Assembly: GCA_028673005.1 (NCBI GenBank)
Contig: CM054113.1
Span: forward strand, 206,017,504-206,081,503
Source: Tanypteryx hageni
Lineage: Eukaryota > Arthropoda > Insecta > Odonata > Petaluridae
Reading direction: 5' to 3'
Length of the DNA: 64,000 nt
The position numbers were made by a program, and so were the translations under genes. How positions within the stretch are numbered: position 1 is the first letter of the stretch; each line of letters starts with the position of its first letter. Below are positions 11,430 through 25,300 of the stretch, piece after piece. A model generated the notes under the pieces. That model did no database searches. It was given only the letters and a program-made list of their open reading frames with translations, and was not told the DNA's origin.

Positions 11430-12455
11430 CGTCATCATCCGTGCCTTTTAGTACTTATCCGGATAAAAAAGTTAATTTCATCATATGTATGCGATGTTGG
11501 CTGAAATGGATTATAATTCAATCTAAGCATTAAATCTACGCTCTTGAAGCGTGGAAAGGCATCAGAGCCGTTGCTATGGTAGTAAAAAATTTTCATTCTT
11601 GAAAACCGAAAATTATTCATAATCTTATGATTAAAATCAATTTTTTCCGCAAATTCAGCATGGATGTGAATTTTGTCTTCAAGAAAAATAACCTTCCTTC
11701 TCTCATCCCTAGTACGGTGTATGTTCCGACTTTTTATTTAATTTTAAATAATTTCAAAAAGCAATTTTATATACCCCTGCACCGTTTTCAATACTTTTCT
11801 TATGGGTGTTTAAAATTGGACTTTGGGGACAAAAACACCCCTTAAATATAACTTTTTATGAAATTTCAAAATTTTTTCAGAGGCTGTAACAAATGACCTA
11901 TCTTTCTTCCAAATTTAAGCACTGTAGCACTCCTAGAAGTACCTTAGGTTTTATATGATATATCCTATATATCTATAATAATATAGCTACTTGTGCCTCA
12001 CTCACTCACTCGGTCACTCACTGACACAAAACTCTAAGGTACTTCTATAAGGTAGGTAGGTCGAGTGGCACAACCGACGAGAAAAATCGAAAATCACAAA
12101 AAAGTTAATATTTAAGGGGTCTTTTTAACCCCAATGTTCCATTTCAATACCCCATAAGAAAAGCATAGGATTCAGTGCAAGGCTTTCTAAAAGTGCATTT
12201 TTAAGTTACTTAAAATTCAGATACGAATACGCCAAAAGAATATTTGTCTATGTGAAAAAACGGAGTTCTTAATTTTTTAAGATAAAATTCAAATACATAC
12301 AGAATTAGCATAAATATCTGATTTTAATCGGAAAAAAGTGTGAATTTTTTCCTATTTTCAATACTATGGCAACGACCTCAATGCTTTTAAAGGGATCTGA
12401 TATTATACGTGAGGATTGCAGTGATTTAATGATTTTAATGGAAATTTATTCCGTC
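11430..12455. repeat. Foldback repeat with arms of about 450-500 bp
   Basis: 11430-11985 and 12000-12455 are diverged inverted copies. The TTTCAATAC...CTTATGGGTG box (11789) matches inverted CCCCATAAGAAAAGCATAGG (12152), and GCACTCCTAGAAGTACCTTA matches AAGGTACTTCTATAAGG. The centre is the TCACTCACTCACTCGGTCAC motif near 11998-12023. A third, single copy lies at 62745-63240 in the orientation of the left arm. Confidence 0.75.
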
Positions 12456-12822
12456 TTAACGAATTAGAGTTCAACTTCCATAACTCGAATCTCAACGAAA
12501 AGTAATAATTATTCGAGTAATAGAAAATTCAACTTATGGAAATATATTTTTAAAAATATATATATATATACAGTGGAACTTCAATAACTAGAATCTCAAA
12601 GGAAAGCAACAATTATTCGAGCTATAGAAAATTCGAGTTACGGAATTATATTTTTTCATTTTTCTTTAATCGAATTAACTTCAAGTTTATTCCCATAAAC
12701 ATATAAGTTAACTCATTCTAATTTTCAATATCATGCATAATATAGAGAAGCGGGTATTACGCCATTATATTTAACAATTGAAATGAGTTAAAATTTCTCG
12801 AAACACAACATGAAAATACTTC

Positions 12823-12938
12823 TCACGTTTTATCGTCACTGCTATCAGGGTTGCTTTTCAGAATGTGATCTCTTATAGTTCCTATAGCTGTTATCCCAAA
12901 TTTGTGTTTTCTGTAGTATGTGAGAATTGCAATTATCT
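12823..12938 (-). pseudogene. Transposase C-terminus relic (pogo/Tigger-like)
   Basis: The minus-strand frame ILTYYRKHKFGITAIG, then TIRDHILKSNPDSSDDKT, then stop. An acidic Ser/Asp-rich end of this kind is usual for Tigger-type transposases. Only about 35 codons remain, so the family call leans on the element's termini. Confidence 0.4.
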
Positions 12939-12947
12939 ATGATACAG

Positions 12948-13060
12948 TACGTGATGCAATTAGTGTTTTGGATATAGTAAAATCTTACATATTATCGGAA
13001 GACAATATTGATGATGATGTTTTCATAATATGCATGATAATGAAAATTAGAATAAGTTAA
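12948..13060 (+). pseudogene. Second transposase-like fragment in the Tigger-like element
   Basis: The plus frame VRDAISVLDIVKSYILSEDN, then IDDDVFIICMIMKI, then stop. It resembles the helical tail with an acidic patch found late in pogo/Tigger transposases. The same segment, with VFDSVKSYILSEENIDGNAF, recurs at 62498-62610, so this is a repeated TE coding remnant rather than a host gene. Confidence 0.4.
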
Positions 13061-13195
13061 CTTATATCCTTATGGGAATTAACATGATGTTAAATCGATT
13101 AAAGAAAAATGAAAAAATATATTTCCCTAACTTGAATTTTCTATAACTCGAATAATTTTTGCTTTCCCTTGAGATTCGAGTTATAGAAGTTCCAC

Positions 13196-13312
<117 letters not shown>

Positions 13313-13571
13313 AAAAATATATTTTTATAAATTGAGTTTTCTAATACTCGAATAATTTGTACTTTCCCTTGAGATTCGAGTTATGGAAGTTCGTTATGAC
13401 GGCATTAATTTCTATTAAAAGCATTAAATCACTGCAGTCGTGTCAATATAATATAGATGTATTTCTAATTTTCTATTTTATATTTCATGTTACATTTGAC
13501 CTTTGATTGTTAAACTAATGGAGGGCCGGATGTGGCCCGCGGGCCGTAGTTTGGGCACCACTGCTATGACA

Positions 13572-16117
13572 GATTGAGATTTTATTTAACGCATTCATAA
13601 GGATCGGCAAGTTCACTTCCATGCTGATTTAATTATGACGCAATTCCAAGCTCTGGAGCCCCCGTTTACGTCTCGGGTACAAAGGCCGATGTAAAAAAAT
13701 GCACATTGCTGTAATGGAGATTACTATTTAAGTAGTATTTATAGTGGAAGGTTATGCATGGAGGAAGAAGTCACGGTTGGTTGTTTACAATAACTACGAT
13801 AAGTTGTCTGTATATTTACGCTATTACTTCCCTTTGTTTAGGCGTAATTTATCTGTAATCCGATTCCAAGGCAACGGTTTGGAAACGTTCGGGTTTTTTA
13901 TGAATGTTGGCATACGTAATTTTCAATGATTGTATAATTAATCGCTGATTGTGATTGGTCTTAATATTGTAACTGAGTCATTGGCGAACAAATAAGATAG
14001 ACGAATTGAAAGTGAATTAAGTAAAAATGAATGAACGGCAATTCTCAAAGACTGCTGTGTTGAATAGTGTAATGATTATGATATCCGTAGGCTTGACACT
14101 AATTTTACGCGTATCCAAATAATGGAAATAGAGTACCCTCTATTTTTCTAAATAAATCATACATTCTAAAACTCTTAGAATTTATTTTCCCAGGATAAAA
14201 ATTTAAAAGATTTGATGCAAATTACTAGCTCTATTTCTTCGCTTTTTATTAAAAGTTTCGTAGCAATACGTGTACGTGGTAATAATAAATGCTCCGTCTT
14301 CCTTCTTGAACCTCTAGGTGCTATTTCTCTCTCCCATTCTGAGACTTGCCCATCGCTGTGAAGAAAGGGACTCATTCTCTAACGTGACGGTACATTTTTT
14401 GGTGGAATTGTCAAGAGGATAGCCTCTGTCACGGCGAAAGAGGGGAGGAATTTTCATCAGCTAAGGAAGGGAGAAGTAGGTTATTGAGAAAACCACCTTT
14501 TTCTGTTGTCAGTCGATTAGTTAGCGAATCGCCGTAGACACAAGAATCAATCGTATCTTTCGTCTGTTCCCACCGAATGGAGAATTAAAGTGACCGCGAA
14601 GGTCAGAGTGATTGTAGCTTACGCACATGCAACGGTTTTATGCACTTAGCAAACAGACCGCAAAGCCATTGTTTATTTCGGATACCGTTAAGTAACACTA
14701 TCGCTCCTCTTTTATTTTGCTGTTCCAATTTTCACGCCGGATAGATTGGCTGATTTAGGTCCCCTCGTATTGTTGGGCAATTTATAAAGTAGCTTTGGGG
14801 AGTAAATATATGTAACGGTATTTAAAAAAAAACGCTACGGAATGCGGGGTTTGTCAGAGTTGTAATTTTTGTTTGATTACTGACAATAATTAATTACAAC
14901 TTAATTAATTTTCACAATTTTTCACTCCTTCATGAGCTTGACTATTAATAGAGTAAATTCAGTATTGGTTTTTGAAACATCATTACAGAAAAGTACGGTG
15001 AAGTGGTGGACACTGGAATTAAACCGAGTATTTATAAAAGATGTTGCGAAGTAGGAGAAAGAGAGGTTCGGAGAAATTTATTCTTTTTGCAAATCCAAAG
15101 GAGGAGATATAAGCAGAATTAGCATAGATACTTAAAAGATTTGTTAAGGCATCCATATTTTTAGATGCATTATAGTAAAGAATTTCATGAGAAAAAGGCA
15201 TCGAAACAGAATAGAGAATAATCAAGAGTTAGCATATCAGAAGTTAAAACAAGTAATCACTGCTATCAGAAAAGTTTAAAAATTTCGAAAGTTTCTAAAC
15301 TTTATAAAGGAATAAAAGCAACAAAGGAAAAACTGTTTCGTGGACTGAAAAATTTTAATCCAATATTTTTGGAAACGAAAAAATGAACGGAATATCACCA
15401 TAAGAGACCAAGTTCACGGAAGGGCACTTTCAGACGTAGTGAAAAGATTTTTTCATTTAAAACTAGCATTTTATAGGAAAATTTTCAAAATATAAAACGA
15501 TTAGCTAGATACCAAGTGAAAATGACAGTCGAGATACGATGCATGCGACAGCTTAAACAGATAACGCAATAAAATATTCCGTGAATTCCAGGTTGTTCTC
15601 AGATTTCATCGTCAAAATATATAAACAGGACGTTCTGCCTCAAAGTCACATGACTAACGTTAGATGTGTATAATCACGGCTCCTTTAATAATTGTACTAT
15701 ACATGAAATCGAAACAAAACATTTCACAGCAGTTTTTAGCAGAAACTCTCGTTTAATAAAGAAAGTAATTTGACGCTGTGACGAAATGCGAACAAACGCG
15801 GGTTTTTCTCAGGGACCTAAAATGTTGACGCAAGGGAGCACGGTGAGAAGGAGAAAATTCTGTTCCGTTAATTTCATTGCTATTTGTATAAACACCTGCT
15901 GTGCAGGAAACGGATTTAGGAAGCTTTTCATCTCCGGGAAAAAATTGTTTAAAGGAGAGCAAACGAGAGGATTGCTTTACGACACACTCTGGTCGAGAAT
16001 TATTCGATTTGGCATCGGTCATTTGGTGAATTTATAACGGTATAACATAGTCGACCGATGGGTTGAAGTGGTAAAGATAATCTGAATCCTTTCTCAGACA
16101 TATCTTACATATGTTAG
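13572..16117. other. No gene seen
   Basis: AT-rich intron-like DNA. Short frames at 13744-13929, 14175-14375 and 15753-16037 have no recognisable domains. The last block is open in both directions for about 85 codons, which argues for chance. Confidence 0.5.
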
Positions 16118-16125
16118 ATCTAAGG

Positions 16126-16389
16126 CAGGAATATCAAACTCGAAGAGGCATCAAGGGCTCATTAAGCAATGGATGCATTCAGATTTCAGTTATTTATTGA
16201 GGGCCAGAGTTGGAAAAAAGACTTTTCTCAAAGATTTTGTGTTTTGAAAAAAAAAATAATAATTTAGGTACCGCGTTCTATTGTGCCTCAATTACTAAGG
16301 AAAAATATTTGTATACTTTTCACAAAAATGAAACATTTATATCAACCCTGGAACAATTTATTTGAGGCAGAAATTCGCGTTCGAGCCCG
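16126..16389. mobile_element. hAT-like MITE, 264 bp
   Basis: Flanked by a perfect 8-bp duplication ATCTAAGG (16118-16125 and 16390-16397). The left end CAGGAATATCAAACTCGAAG and the inverted right end CGGGCTCGAACGCG are weakly similar. No coding potential. Confidence 0.7.
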
Positions 16390-16500
16390 ATCTAAGGCAA
16401 TCAAATCAAGCAGAAAATTTCAAAATAACGCAAAAACCGCGTGGTCCATAATTTCTCCCCATCCCCTTTCAAAAATGTCATGCATACGCACACTCGAACC

Positions 16501-16752
16501 CAGTGTTTTCCATTATCTTTGGCATGCGCGGCACCCTTTCAAAGGTAAATAGGATTTAGCGATGTTCTAGTCTTGTAACGAGGTTATATATTTTTACGTA
16601 CGGGTATCGCACTGTTTCGTACTAATTCATTTTTTGGCGGTACGACATCATGAATTTATTAGAGGAAATATTATTGCCCTAATCACATTTCAATATTTCC
16701 AAGTCGTAGATTTCTTTTTTCAGCAACCTTTTTCGCCATTTGGAAACCACCG
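16501..16752. mobile_element. hAT-like MITE, 252 bp (family A, copy 1)
   Basis: Left CAGTGTTTTCCATTATCTTT and inverted right CGGTGGTTTCCAAATGGCG, flanked by CTCGAACC / CTCGAATC (7 of 8). The internal TTTATTAGAGGAAATATTAT and CGGCACCCTTTCAAA are shared with 43321-43598. Confidence 0.82.
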
Positions 16753-17244
16753 CTCGAATCCCTAACGGTCATTCATACAAAAGAGAAAATCCCTAATTTA
16801 TTCGTAAAAAAAGCTATAGGCAGTAGCAAGAGAGGTCGTATTAGAATCAACAATCGGCAAATCATCGCTGATGGAGGCTACTTTGGAGCTTAAAGATGCG
16901 CGTCTGGTTTTCTTAGCTGTCTTATTTATTCCTGTAAGACCGTTTTCCTATCTGGAGGTCGGCACACATCCAACTGTTTGATATTTTGGCTGCTCCATGT
17001 TTTACGTCGACCGGTCGCCAAACTGTCGTACAATCACTTCCGCATTAAACGTCGCACAGACACTCATTCACACACAGAGGGAGGAGGGAAACCCGGTGCC
17101 GAAATTAGCCTTCTATTTACGAAATAAACCAATTGACCTATATCTATGTAATAGATCTATGTTACGAATCTATATAATAAATCATACCGCCCAAATTGTG
17201 GCCTTAGCGAGAAATGCACCGTTAACCATCACTAATGTCTACAC

Positions 17245-17651
17245 CAGGGATGGTTTTCATTATCGTGCCAAAAAATGTAAAATCTCTCTTGTATAGTTTC
17301 AGAACCAGCGTACATTTATTTATCAATAAATTTACCTCCATACTTATAATATTATTAATATGGATTTAATCGATATATACGTATTTAAGTGTAAAAAGGG
17401 TAGGGTGCATATTGATAATTTTCAACCTGACTTACGACCAAAAGGGAAACAATTACCCACTACACAATCAACTGAAACTTCGCCTGTTAGTCTCTTTCTG
17501 CACACGTATTCAGATTTTAGTTCAGATGGAATTTAATATCCGAAAAATAATGTATTTGAAAAATGACTTTATGATCGCCAAGTTCTAGCGTGCCAGTAAT
17601 ATTTCATGGCGTGCCAAGTTTGGCACGCGTGCCATCTATTTGTCATCCCTG
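17245..17651. mobile_element. hAT-like MITE, 407 bp
   Basis: Left CAGGGATGGTTTTCATTATC and inverted right CAGGGATGACAAATAGATGG, flanked by GTCTACAC (17237-17244) and GTCTACGC (17652-17659), 7 of 8. CGTGCC-type subterminal motifs occur on both sides. Confidence 0.85.
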
Positions 17652-17659
17652 GTCTACGC

Positions 17660-19100
17660 AATATAAATCTCTAGTTCCAGAGAGTTGCCTTTCATGTGCC
17701 GGCACCCACGGAACATTTCGTCTCTCTGCGTTTCAAAAAAATCCTCGCATTCCCCCTCCCTAAGCCAGAAGAGGTCATCGTGCGGAATTTCTAACTTCAA
17801 TTGCTTCGCAAAGCGGTCACTCGCCCGCAATTATCCCCACATTAAACGAGCGCTGCAAAGCCGTCGGTAGGTAAAGCGCAGCAGAGGGACCGTAAGGAAT
17901 AGGGATGTGCGCGAGATACTGCTTTTGGTTCTACGATGCGAGCAGCGTGTCTGCGGGAAGTTTAAAGGGAGCGAGGGAGAGATAAAAGGGAGCGGGGAAT
18001 AGGATCGTATTTAGCGGTCGGATAGAGAGGGAGTGGATATGGAGAGGGAGAGAGAGAGGGAAGGAAAGAGAGGGAGGGATGGAGAGAGCGTGGGCGGAGG
18101 AGGAGGAAGCTGTTCAGATATAGTGTAGTGTCCCTTCATTTGTGCGCGGCCTACTCGCGGCACAAGACAAGCGCAAGGACACAGGAGTGGGAGAGGGAAG
18201 GGAGGGAGAGGAAGGGAATCGCACGCATTCGCTACGACGTTTCTATGCGCGCATAATCTCTGAGTCATGCCAAAGCTGATATAGCCTAAATGATAATAAT
18301 AATGCTCGACTTTCATTTAAGGGTGAAGTTAAAATCGCCCAAAGGGAAGAATTAGATAATTGACAAGGGTTTCATCGATTGAAAAACGCAAGAGTTTGCC
18401 AATCGACGCAAGGTCGGGTCTTTAATAGATCGGTCATCAAAAGGGCAGAAATTGTTCGATTGGTAGAATATATATGTACGCATGTATATATGCATGCATG
18501 CATGCATGTGTGTGTGCGTGTATAATGTCATTCTTCACATAAAAATGCTAAGGAGCAGGGATTTGTAATTCATAAATTACGGACAGAATAATATAACTTC
18601 GATTGCATTTACAGACAAAACGAGGGCAGTTGATTCAAAAAGATGAAACAATCGAGGCAGAGGAGCTTACGCAAGGACTAGAGCACACAAAGAAAAGAAA
18701 TCAATGTGAAAAATCATAACAAACCAATTTTCTTGTTCGTTTACTATATCATTCCATAAATCCTGACATTACATCGAGAGACGAAAAGATTTTTCGTATC
18801 TTCAACTATTAGGAAATTAGTCACACTCAAAACGAACTTGTGTTGATACTGAACACCAAAAATAATGGAGCGAAAATCTTTCCAAGACATCCGTTCCGCG
18901 CGAAAAAACGTATTCTTTGATATATGTATTCTACCTTTCACTTTTCAAGTAAACCAAACTTGGTTACTCAAACCGATAGATGTGCGTCTCCAAGAAAACG
19001 TTTCCAGCGGAATCAAATATGCACCATTCAGCACACTTAACACGTCACTGCGGCACCGACGGAACTTGTACACTGGCACTTAAAGAGAAAACGTATGAAA
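17660..19100. other. No gene seen; GC-rich purine block and TA/TG repeat inside
   Basis: 17930-18240 is G/A-rich on the plus strand (GGGAGCGAGGGAGAG, GAGAGGGAGAGAGAGAGGG). 18470-18522 is a compound ATGC/TG repeat. A 101-codon minus frame across the purine block is low complexity. No supported exon. Confidence 0.45.
18011..18240 (+). promoter_or_regulatory. Purine-strand (GAGA-type) island
   Basis: GAGAGGGAGAGAGAGAGGGA followed by further GGGAGGGATGGAGAGAGCG on the plus strand, within a CpG-richer stretch (17680-18260). Candidate regulatory element of the same type as at 33.2 and 53.5 kb. Confidence 0.35.
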
Positions 19101-19112
19101 ATCCGCGTCGGA

Positions 19113-19375
19113 TTATCCGATTTTGGGGTGTCGCCGTACCTGGTGATCTCTGGCCACGTAGGTGAGCGCGGAATGGAAGACTCGTATCCGTCTCCTGAGG
19201 GACCACTGAACGACGAAGCTCCTCGTCTTCGAAGTCAGCTTCGGACGCGGAGTGAATGAGCTAATGAATACGGCGAGGGAAAGAGAGGGAGGGAGGGAAG
19301 GGTAGGGGGAAGGAGAAGAAAGGGGTGTAGTGGGAGGGGTCATGTAGGCGGCGGAGAAGGAGCGACCGGAAAAAG
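19113..19375 (+). promoter_or_regulatory. GC-rich segment with purine-strand run
   Basis: The CpG-rich 19105-19250 leads into GAAAGAGAGGGAGGGAGGGA and GGGGAAGGAGAAGAAAGGGG. Same architecture as the other islands: a CpG-richer part beside a G/A-rich part. Confidence 0.3.
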
Positions 19376-19379
19376 AAAG

Positions 19380-22300
19380 CGCTTCCCATCAAGTCTTTTT
19401 TATTATTACGGACGGGTCCGCTATTTCGCCTCTTGCTTCGTAGCCAACGAGGTTATTCTCTGGCGGAATTTCCGTCAAACCCAGGTGGTGTTTTGTTGTT
19501 CGCCTCTCGAAATGAAGGAGAACCGAGTATTTTTTTCTTGGCGTGGGCGTGGGAGATTTTGTGTTTTTATTTTTTTACGTGACCCGTCAAAGTTGCCGTT
19601 CCCCCGTCTCAGGAATCGAATTCCTCTTCGGATTCGTATTTTTGGCAGGAAAAGTTTCTTTCGAAACGTTTTTCGTGTCGATTCATTTTTGGTGTTTTTA
19701 AAAATACATCTTTGGATTTCATTCTATCGCCGGGCTTTACCGGCTGACATTTGTTGACATTTTAACTCGAGATTTGGATTAGAGAATTAAAAAATGAGCT
19801 GTATCCATCGAGTATTTCCATTTATCAAACTAATCTTCCTTTTAAAGTAAAAAGTTAGCGAATAAAAATTCGAGTAAATTTTTTTCGTTAAACGAAAAAT
19901 GTAGCCACATAATGATATTGGTATTTTCAAAAGAAAGGATTTGAGATCATTATTCAGAAATTATTATTTTATGACGAATTTTAGTATTTTTATTATTTTG
20001 TCTCGAAAATGTTATAGATGTTCGAAATGTTTTTCGAAAAAAGAGGACCGAAAGAGTCTTCAAAAATTATTTTTGGGAAAATACGTAATTTATCATCAAG
20101 TCCGCGAACAGCATTTCGAGAAAAGGAACACAATATATTTTATCCTGTCATTAATATCCAATCGGTTTTCTAATACGGAGCACAAATTAAATCTTGCCTA
20201 TTTTGGCTAAAACCTTCTCTGTATTCAAGTGTAAATAAAATCATAAACCATAAGATTATATACCCTTCTTGTTTTCAACTTGGCATATGATGCAGATATT
20301 CTTTTAAAGAAATAACCCAGTGATGATATTAAGACAAATAAATGGTTTATTCTAGCCAATTAAAATATACAGCATGGTAGGCTGTGATAAATTAAAATAT
20401 ATAATTTAAAAATATGAATTGATCACTCTACACAAATTTTTCCCGAACAACGGGTCTTAATCCCCACGAGGGTCATGAAGAATATCTCATGGGATCGCCG
20501 TGTACTTTAATTAGAAAAAGGAGCAATGATCTTTGTTATAAAACGTTGTGCCTAACTCTCAATCACAAATTTAAATTTCAAGGATGACATTTTTCAAAAA
20601 ATAATAATAAGCAACAAGGCAAATCGCGAGCAAAAACCAAACTAAATTGAGGACGCCAGAAATTTGTGATAGTTTGCAGACTGAAGTGGCACAGCAATAT
20701 CGTATATAGTATGTCATGGTTTCCTTCTGCAGAATAGTACGGTAGGAATCTCTCTTTATTTATTGAATACATATTTTAATCTTTTTTACTCCCACATTTA
20801 TGGAACATGATAATCTCTAAGGGATATGATCTAAATCCCGCGCATTTAGGTTGATAAATTTCTTAATAATAATAATTTTTAATGATGGCGGTTTGAGAGA
20901 CGAGTCGCGGATATAAGTGCGTTCACAAAAAATGGGGTCGTCATCTAATAAAAAGATTGATGTACATACATTGATCGTCGTCAATGGACTGATTAATCTT
21001 GCGTTATTTATTTTATGCGTATAATTTTCCTTCGACATAATCCGTGAAACGGGCTGATGCCGACGCCCATCGAGATGATTCTATTTGGCGCGAAAAACAC
21101 ATTTCAATCCATCAACTCACGATCTTCGTATTATTCACGCTATCCATCCCTCGTCTCTCTCACGTTTCGCACATTTCTCACAGTGGCAGTTCCAGCAAAT
21201 TCGTTTTGTAACACAAGAAACTTCTCTTCCAACCAGCTGCTACGCAGTTGGGAAGGCTTAAATTTCGCGCCAACCGATTTCAACGCCTAGAATCACAGAA
21301 AACGAGAAATCTTTACTATTGTAGGGGACGTAACGGATGTTGCCAGGTTTTTATGAGTTAAAAACATACACCTCTTCAAGCAACGTCTTTCAATGAATCC
21401 TCTTTTCCCTCACTTCTGCGTCGTCACTTTTCTTAAATATTGGAACAATTGGTGCGCGCATTTATAGCCTTTAATAAATCCGCCAGCCAGATTTGCAACG
21501 TAATTTTTTATCATATTCGATCCATTCTTTTATCGATTCAAGTTCATTCCTGCTCAGCTCGTTCTCATAGCTCTTTATTCGTTCCATTTTCAACGCCTGC
21601 AAATCCTTCGTTTTGTCTTTTGCGCTGATAGCCCATGTATCATATCCGTCGCGTGCCATACTCCTCGTGGAAGTTTAAATCAGCTGTTTGAAAAATGTGC
21701 CAGGAATCCCGTTTTTTATGAAACTGTGTATTTGTCGACAAACTTGTTTTATTCATGCATTGCTTTCGAACCATTTTATGCTTAGTTCAAAAATACTGTC
21801 TAATGAAATCTCATTTGTGACGGATATTAACGTATCACCGGAAACGGCTTTTTTCATAGAAGCAGAAGATTTCTATTTATCGCACTGAAGCGATTTTCCA
21901 TATATTTTAAATTGGCAACATATTCAACAGCATATGCTTATGCAAGTTTTTTCTTTGCTAAACATTTTCAACGTTGATTCCGCTAAGCGGACTTTTTCTT
22001 TCTCTTTTATCTCTCATTCCATCCTTTAGTCTTCATTTCTCCATCATGTCGTCATGAATTCCCCTTAAAGGAACCTCTAATGCATCTTTGCAAACTCACG
22101 CTAATGCGTACTTGTGCGTTCTTACGCGTGCTCTAACTTAAGCGCAGAAAGGACCTTTCCTACTAACTATTTATTTAGTAGTTCCTCGTAAGCATATTTC
22201 CCACGCTTTGCGTGTATGGTTTTTCACCTTCGAAAGAAAATATATCATTAATTACAAGAACATGGATCTTGCTTTCAAGTACTCTTTCGGCAGGGGCCAT

Positions 22301-25300
22301 GTTACGCACATGCATATGCACTCATTGGTGAGAGAATGGCATTTTTGAAACAGTCAGAGAGAAAGTTCGTTAGGTATCAATTACACATTGTCATGGACAC
22401 ATCCTTGCCTTCACTCACCCTATATTAGGGAGATGTTCGTACGTCTTGTTGTTGGTTTCATTGAACTCAAGGCCTTACTAGATGTATATTAGATAACAGT
22501 GCTGTCATGTTCAGCAGTCTGATGGGACATGTTTTTCTACGGTCAGAGGGTATTGTATCCTTCCTGTCAGGATCATCGTATGTTGATGCGAAGGTGAAAG
22601 TTCGGTGGTTTAAAAGTGAAATAGATTTTTGCAAGTTGTTAACACACTGTGGAACCATTATGAGATACTGCTAGTGCGTCTGAAAGAAGGTCCCTTTTGA
22701 GATGTATCACACACAAAAACCAGCTTGAATGCTAATACGACTGTTTTTGTTAATGTTGCATGACCAACTCTATTTAAAAAAGTTTATTGAAACGTAGGAG
22801 AACTGCATCTCAAATTTTCGTCGGTGTAACAATAAAAAAATCTTTCAAATTCTTTTCCATGAAGGTAGTATTAATATTGTTTTCATTCAATATAAGAATA
22901 TATTTGCACATACTAAACTTTATAGTTTGACTACAGTCAAATACCGAGAGATTTTGCAAAAAAACTATTTTTTGTCGGAGAAAAATTATCGTTTAAAATT
23001 GTCTCTGGTACAGAGGTGAACTAATATTTAACTGAGCTTTTCTAGAGATAGGAGAATCTAGATTTTTTAAGCAATAATTTGAATTTTATTAGCGTGATAG
23101 CTGTTTCAATTGAAATGCTTTCTTTCCTTCTGAGGTATTCGTGAATAACCAGACAAGAAGATATTTGACATGGAATTTTATACGTCTAATGCGTACTGTA
23201 TAATAGTTATCCGTGAGGAATATATTCATTCAAAATAGAATTATCAAGTTTGTCTTATAGCTGGAATCCATGTGATAAATTTCTGTTATTTTCAAAATAT
23301 GTAAGTCCAAAATGCATAGAAAATATTTCCGCTTTAGATAACACGTAATTCTGGTAGTGGTTTTAAGAACCGAATTGCTCTAATTGAAATGTTGTTACAG
23401 CAGGCGCCGCATATTTTTATCTGTTTGTTGCTATCAGCCGATTGTTTTAATCAAATGCGGAATTACAAAGTCTGCCGTTTTTGTTATCAGCCACTTAATA
23501 TAATCAATTAAATTCAACACAATGTGATTACATAAAGCATCATGTATTGTATTTTCAGCGGCTATAAACCATGACTGTCGCCAGTTTTCGAACTGTTTGT
23601 CAGAAATATTGGCATCGATTTACGGGCTAAGTGTTCACGTGCCAGAAAGGTCAGTAAGTAAAGAGATAAGTGCAGTTAGTGCGTCTGAAGATTTGAGGGG
23701 TGAGAGGAGCAGCCTACAAAGCTACAAAGAACACGACAACGATCATTTTGCGAACGCATGTTCTCAATCAGCAGAATTTCTTGGACAGTGATGTTTTCAT
23801 ACTTTATTTGTTTATAATCTTTTCGTTGAAGGTCGTGACGTAAGAGCTAACAAAAATTAAAATAATAAATGCAGTTTTAAGGGGCACATAAAAACGAGTT
23901 TGTTAAGTAAAAAGTTTAGGTGGAAGTAATTGCCATGGACGATCTTTTTAGACATTAAATGCGATTTTAAAAAGTGAGATCCTTGTCCTACCATGTTAAC
24001 GAAACAGCAGAGGTCATACTCATTACGAGGTACGAAAATTTTAGGCATGATCCGCGCGATTACTGAATTTTTTATTTCATTTGTTGACTCTTTAAATCAC
24101 GAGTATTCGTAAGATCAGTCACGCGAAAAAACATTTGCGAGTCTTTTATTAGCAAAACAAGCATAAATAGTTAGTTCTCGATGTGATAACAGCTTTGCCA
24201 TATTTTATGCCGGCGGGGTTAAAACGCCTCGACAAAAAGGAAAAGCACGCGGAAAATATATAAATGTATTCATTCTTCAATCCGAACACTTTGGTTTCGG
24301 GCGAGTACATATATTTACAAGCGGAATCGTGTAGTGACAGCGTGTGCGCGCGACCAATCGAGTACAGATCTATTGAAAGCTTACGGCACCTGCGCACAAA
24401 CACGAATTCAGCATGGAAGAGTCCATTCTCGAAAGCGAGCTACGCGGGGGTGAGGGTATATACGCATGGGGTAATCAGTCATTCTCCACAGCCACATTCC
24501 CCTTAAGCTTTCCCCCTCCACAGCCACCTTCCACTACATCACGTGACTCTTCGCGCATTTAGGTGCCATAAGCTTTCAATAGATCTGTAGTCCCCGTCAC
24601 GAGCACACCACGCGCCTCATCACGCTCGCGTGTGATTCTAGACAATGTCAATGGCTGGAACTTCTAAGAGGACTTAATTAGGAAATTGCCACGGCGTGGG
24701 ACGGAGAGAAAGAGAGAGGGAATGTAGAAGATTAGGAAACGGAGAAAATGAAGGTTAAGGATTAAGAGAGTGAGAGGTGAGGCTAAGAAGCAGGATGGTC
24801 TCTATCGAATTGTTGTGCTATTAGTTAAGCAAGAGTTTTGAAGAAAAAAGTCTTAAGAGACGTGAAAGATCAAGTGTAGAGGTAGCCGAGTTTTAAGGTG
24901 CTTAGCGTGGTAACAAGGTCGACGTCTCGAAGCAGCTTCAAGAATGAGTCGATCAGGGTAGTCTTACATCTACATCACTGTAATACCCTGTAGTGCGTCG
25001 GATAGGAAAGTGGCAGGGGTTGATGCGCATCAAAACTTGAAGGGCAACGAATATTATTTTTCTTCAACCCTTTCAATGGTATTGGTTTCATTTGAAATCG
25101 CTCAGATTTTTCCATTTTATTTTTATTATTACTTGAGTCGTGATAATTTAAGATGAAACAGCTTTGTTTTATTCGTTTATTGATAAGTGTATCCAAGTGG
25201 TGTGTTTGTGTACGTGGGAGTAACAAAAGTTCGTTCCCATTGGAAAATAAAATATGACGGAATTAAACGAGGAAGTAGTTTTAGTTATACGTAACAAATG

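Noticed and set aside
15753..16037. Overlapping frames of 83 (+) and 89 (-) codons
   Set aside because: Mutual antisense frames of unremarkable composition; no domains.
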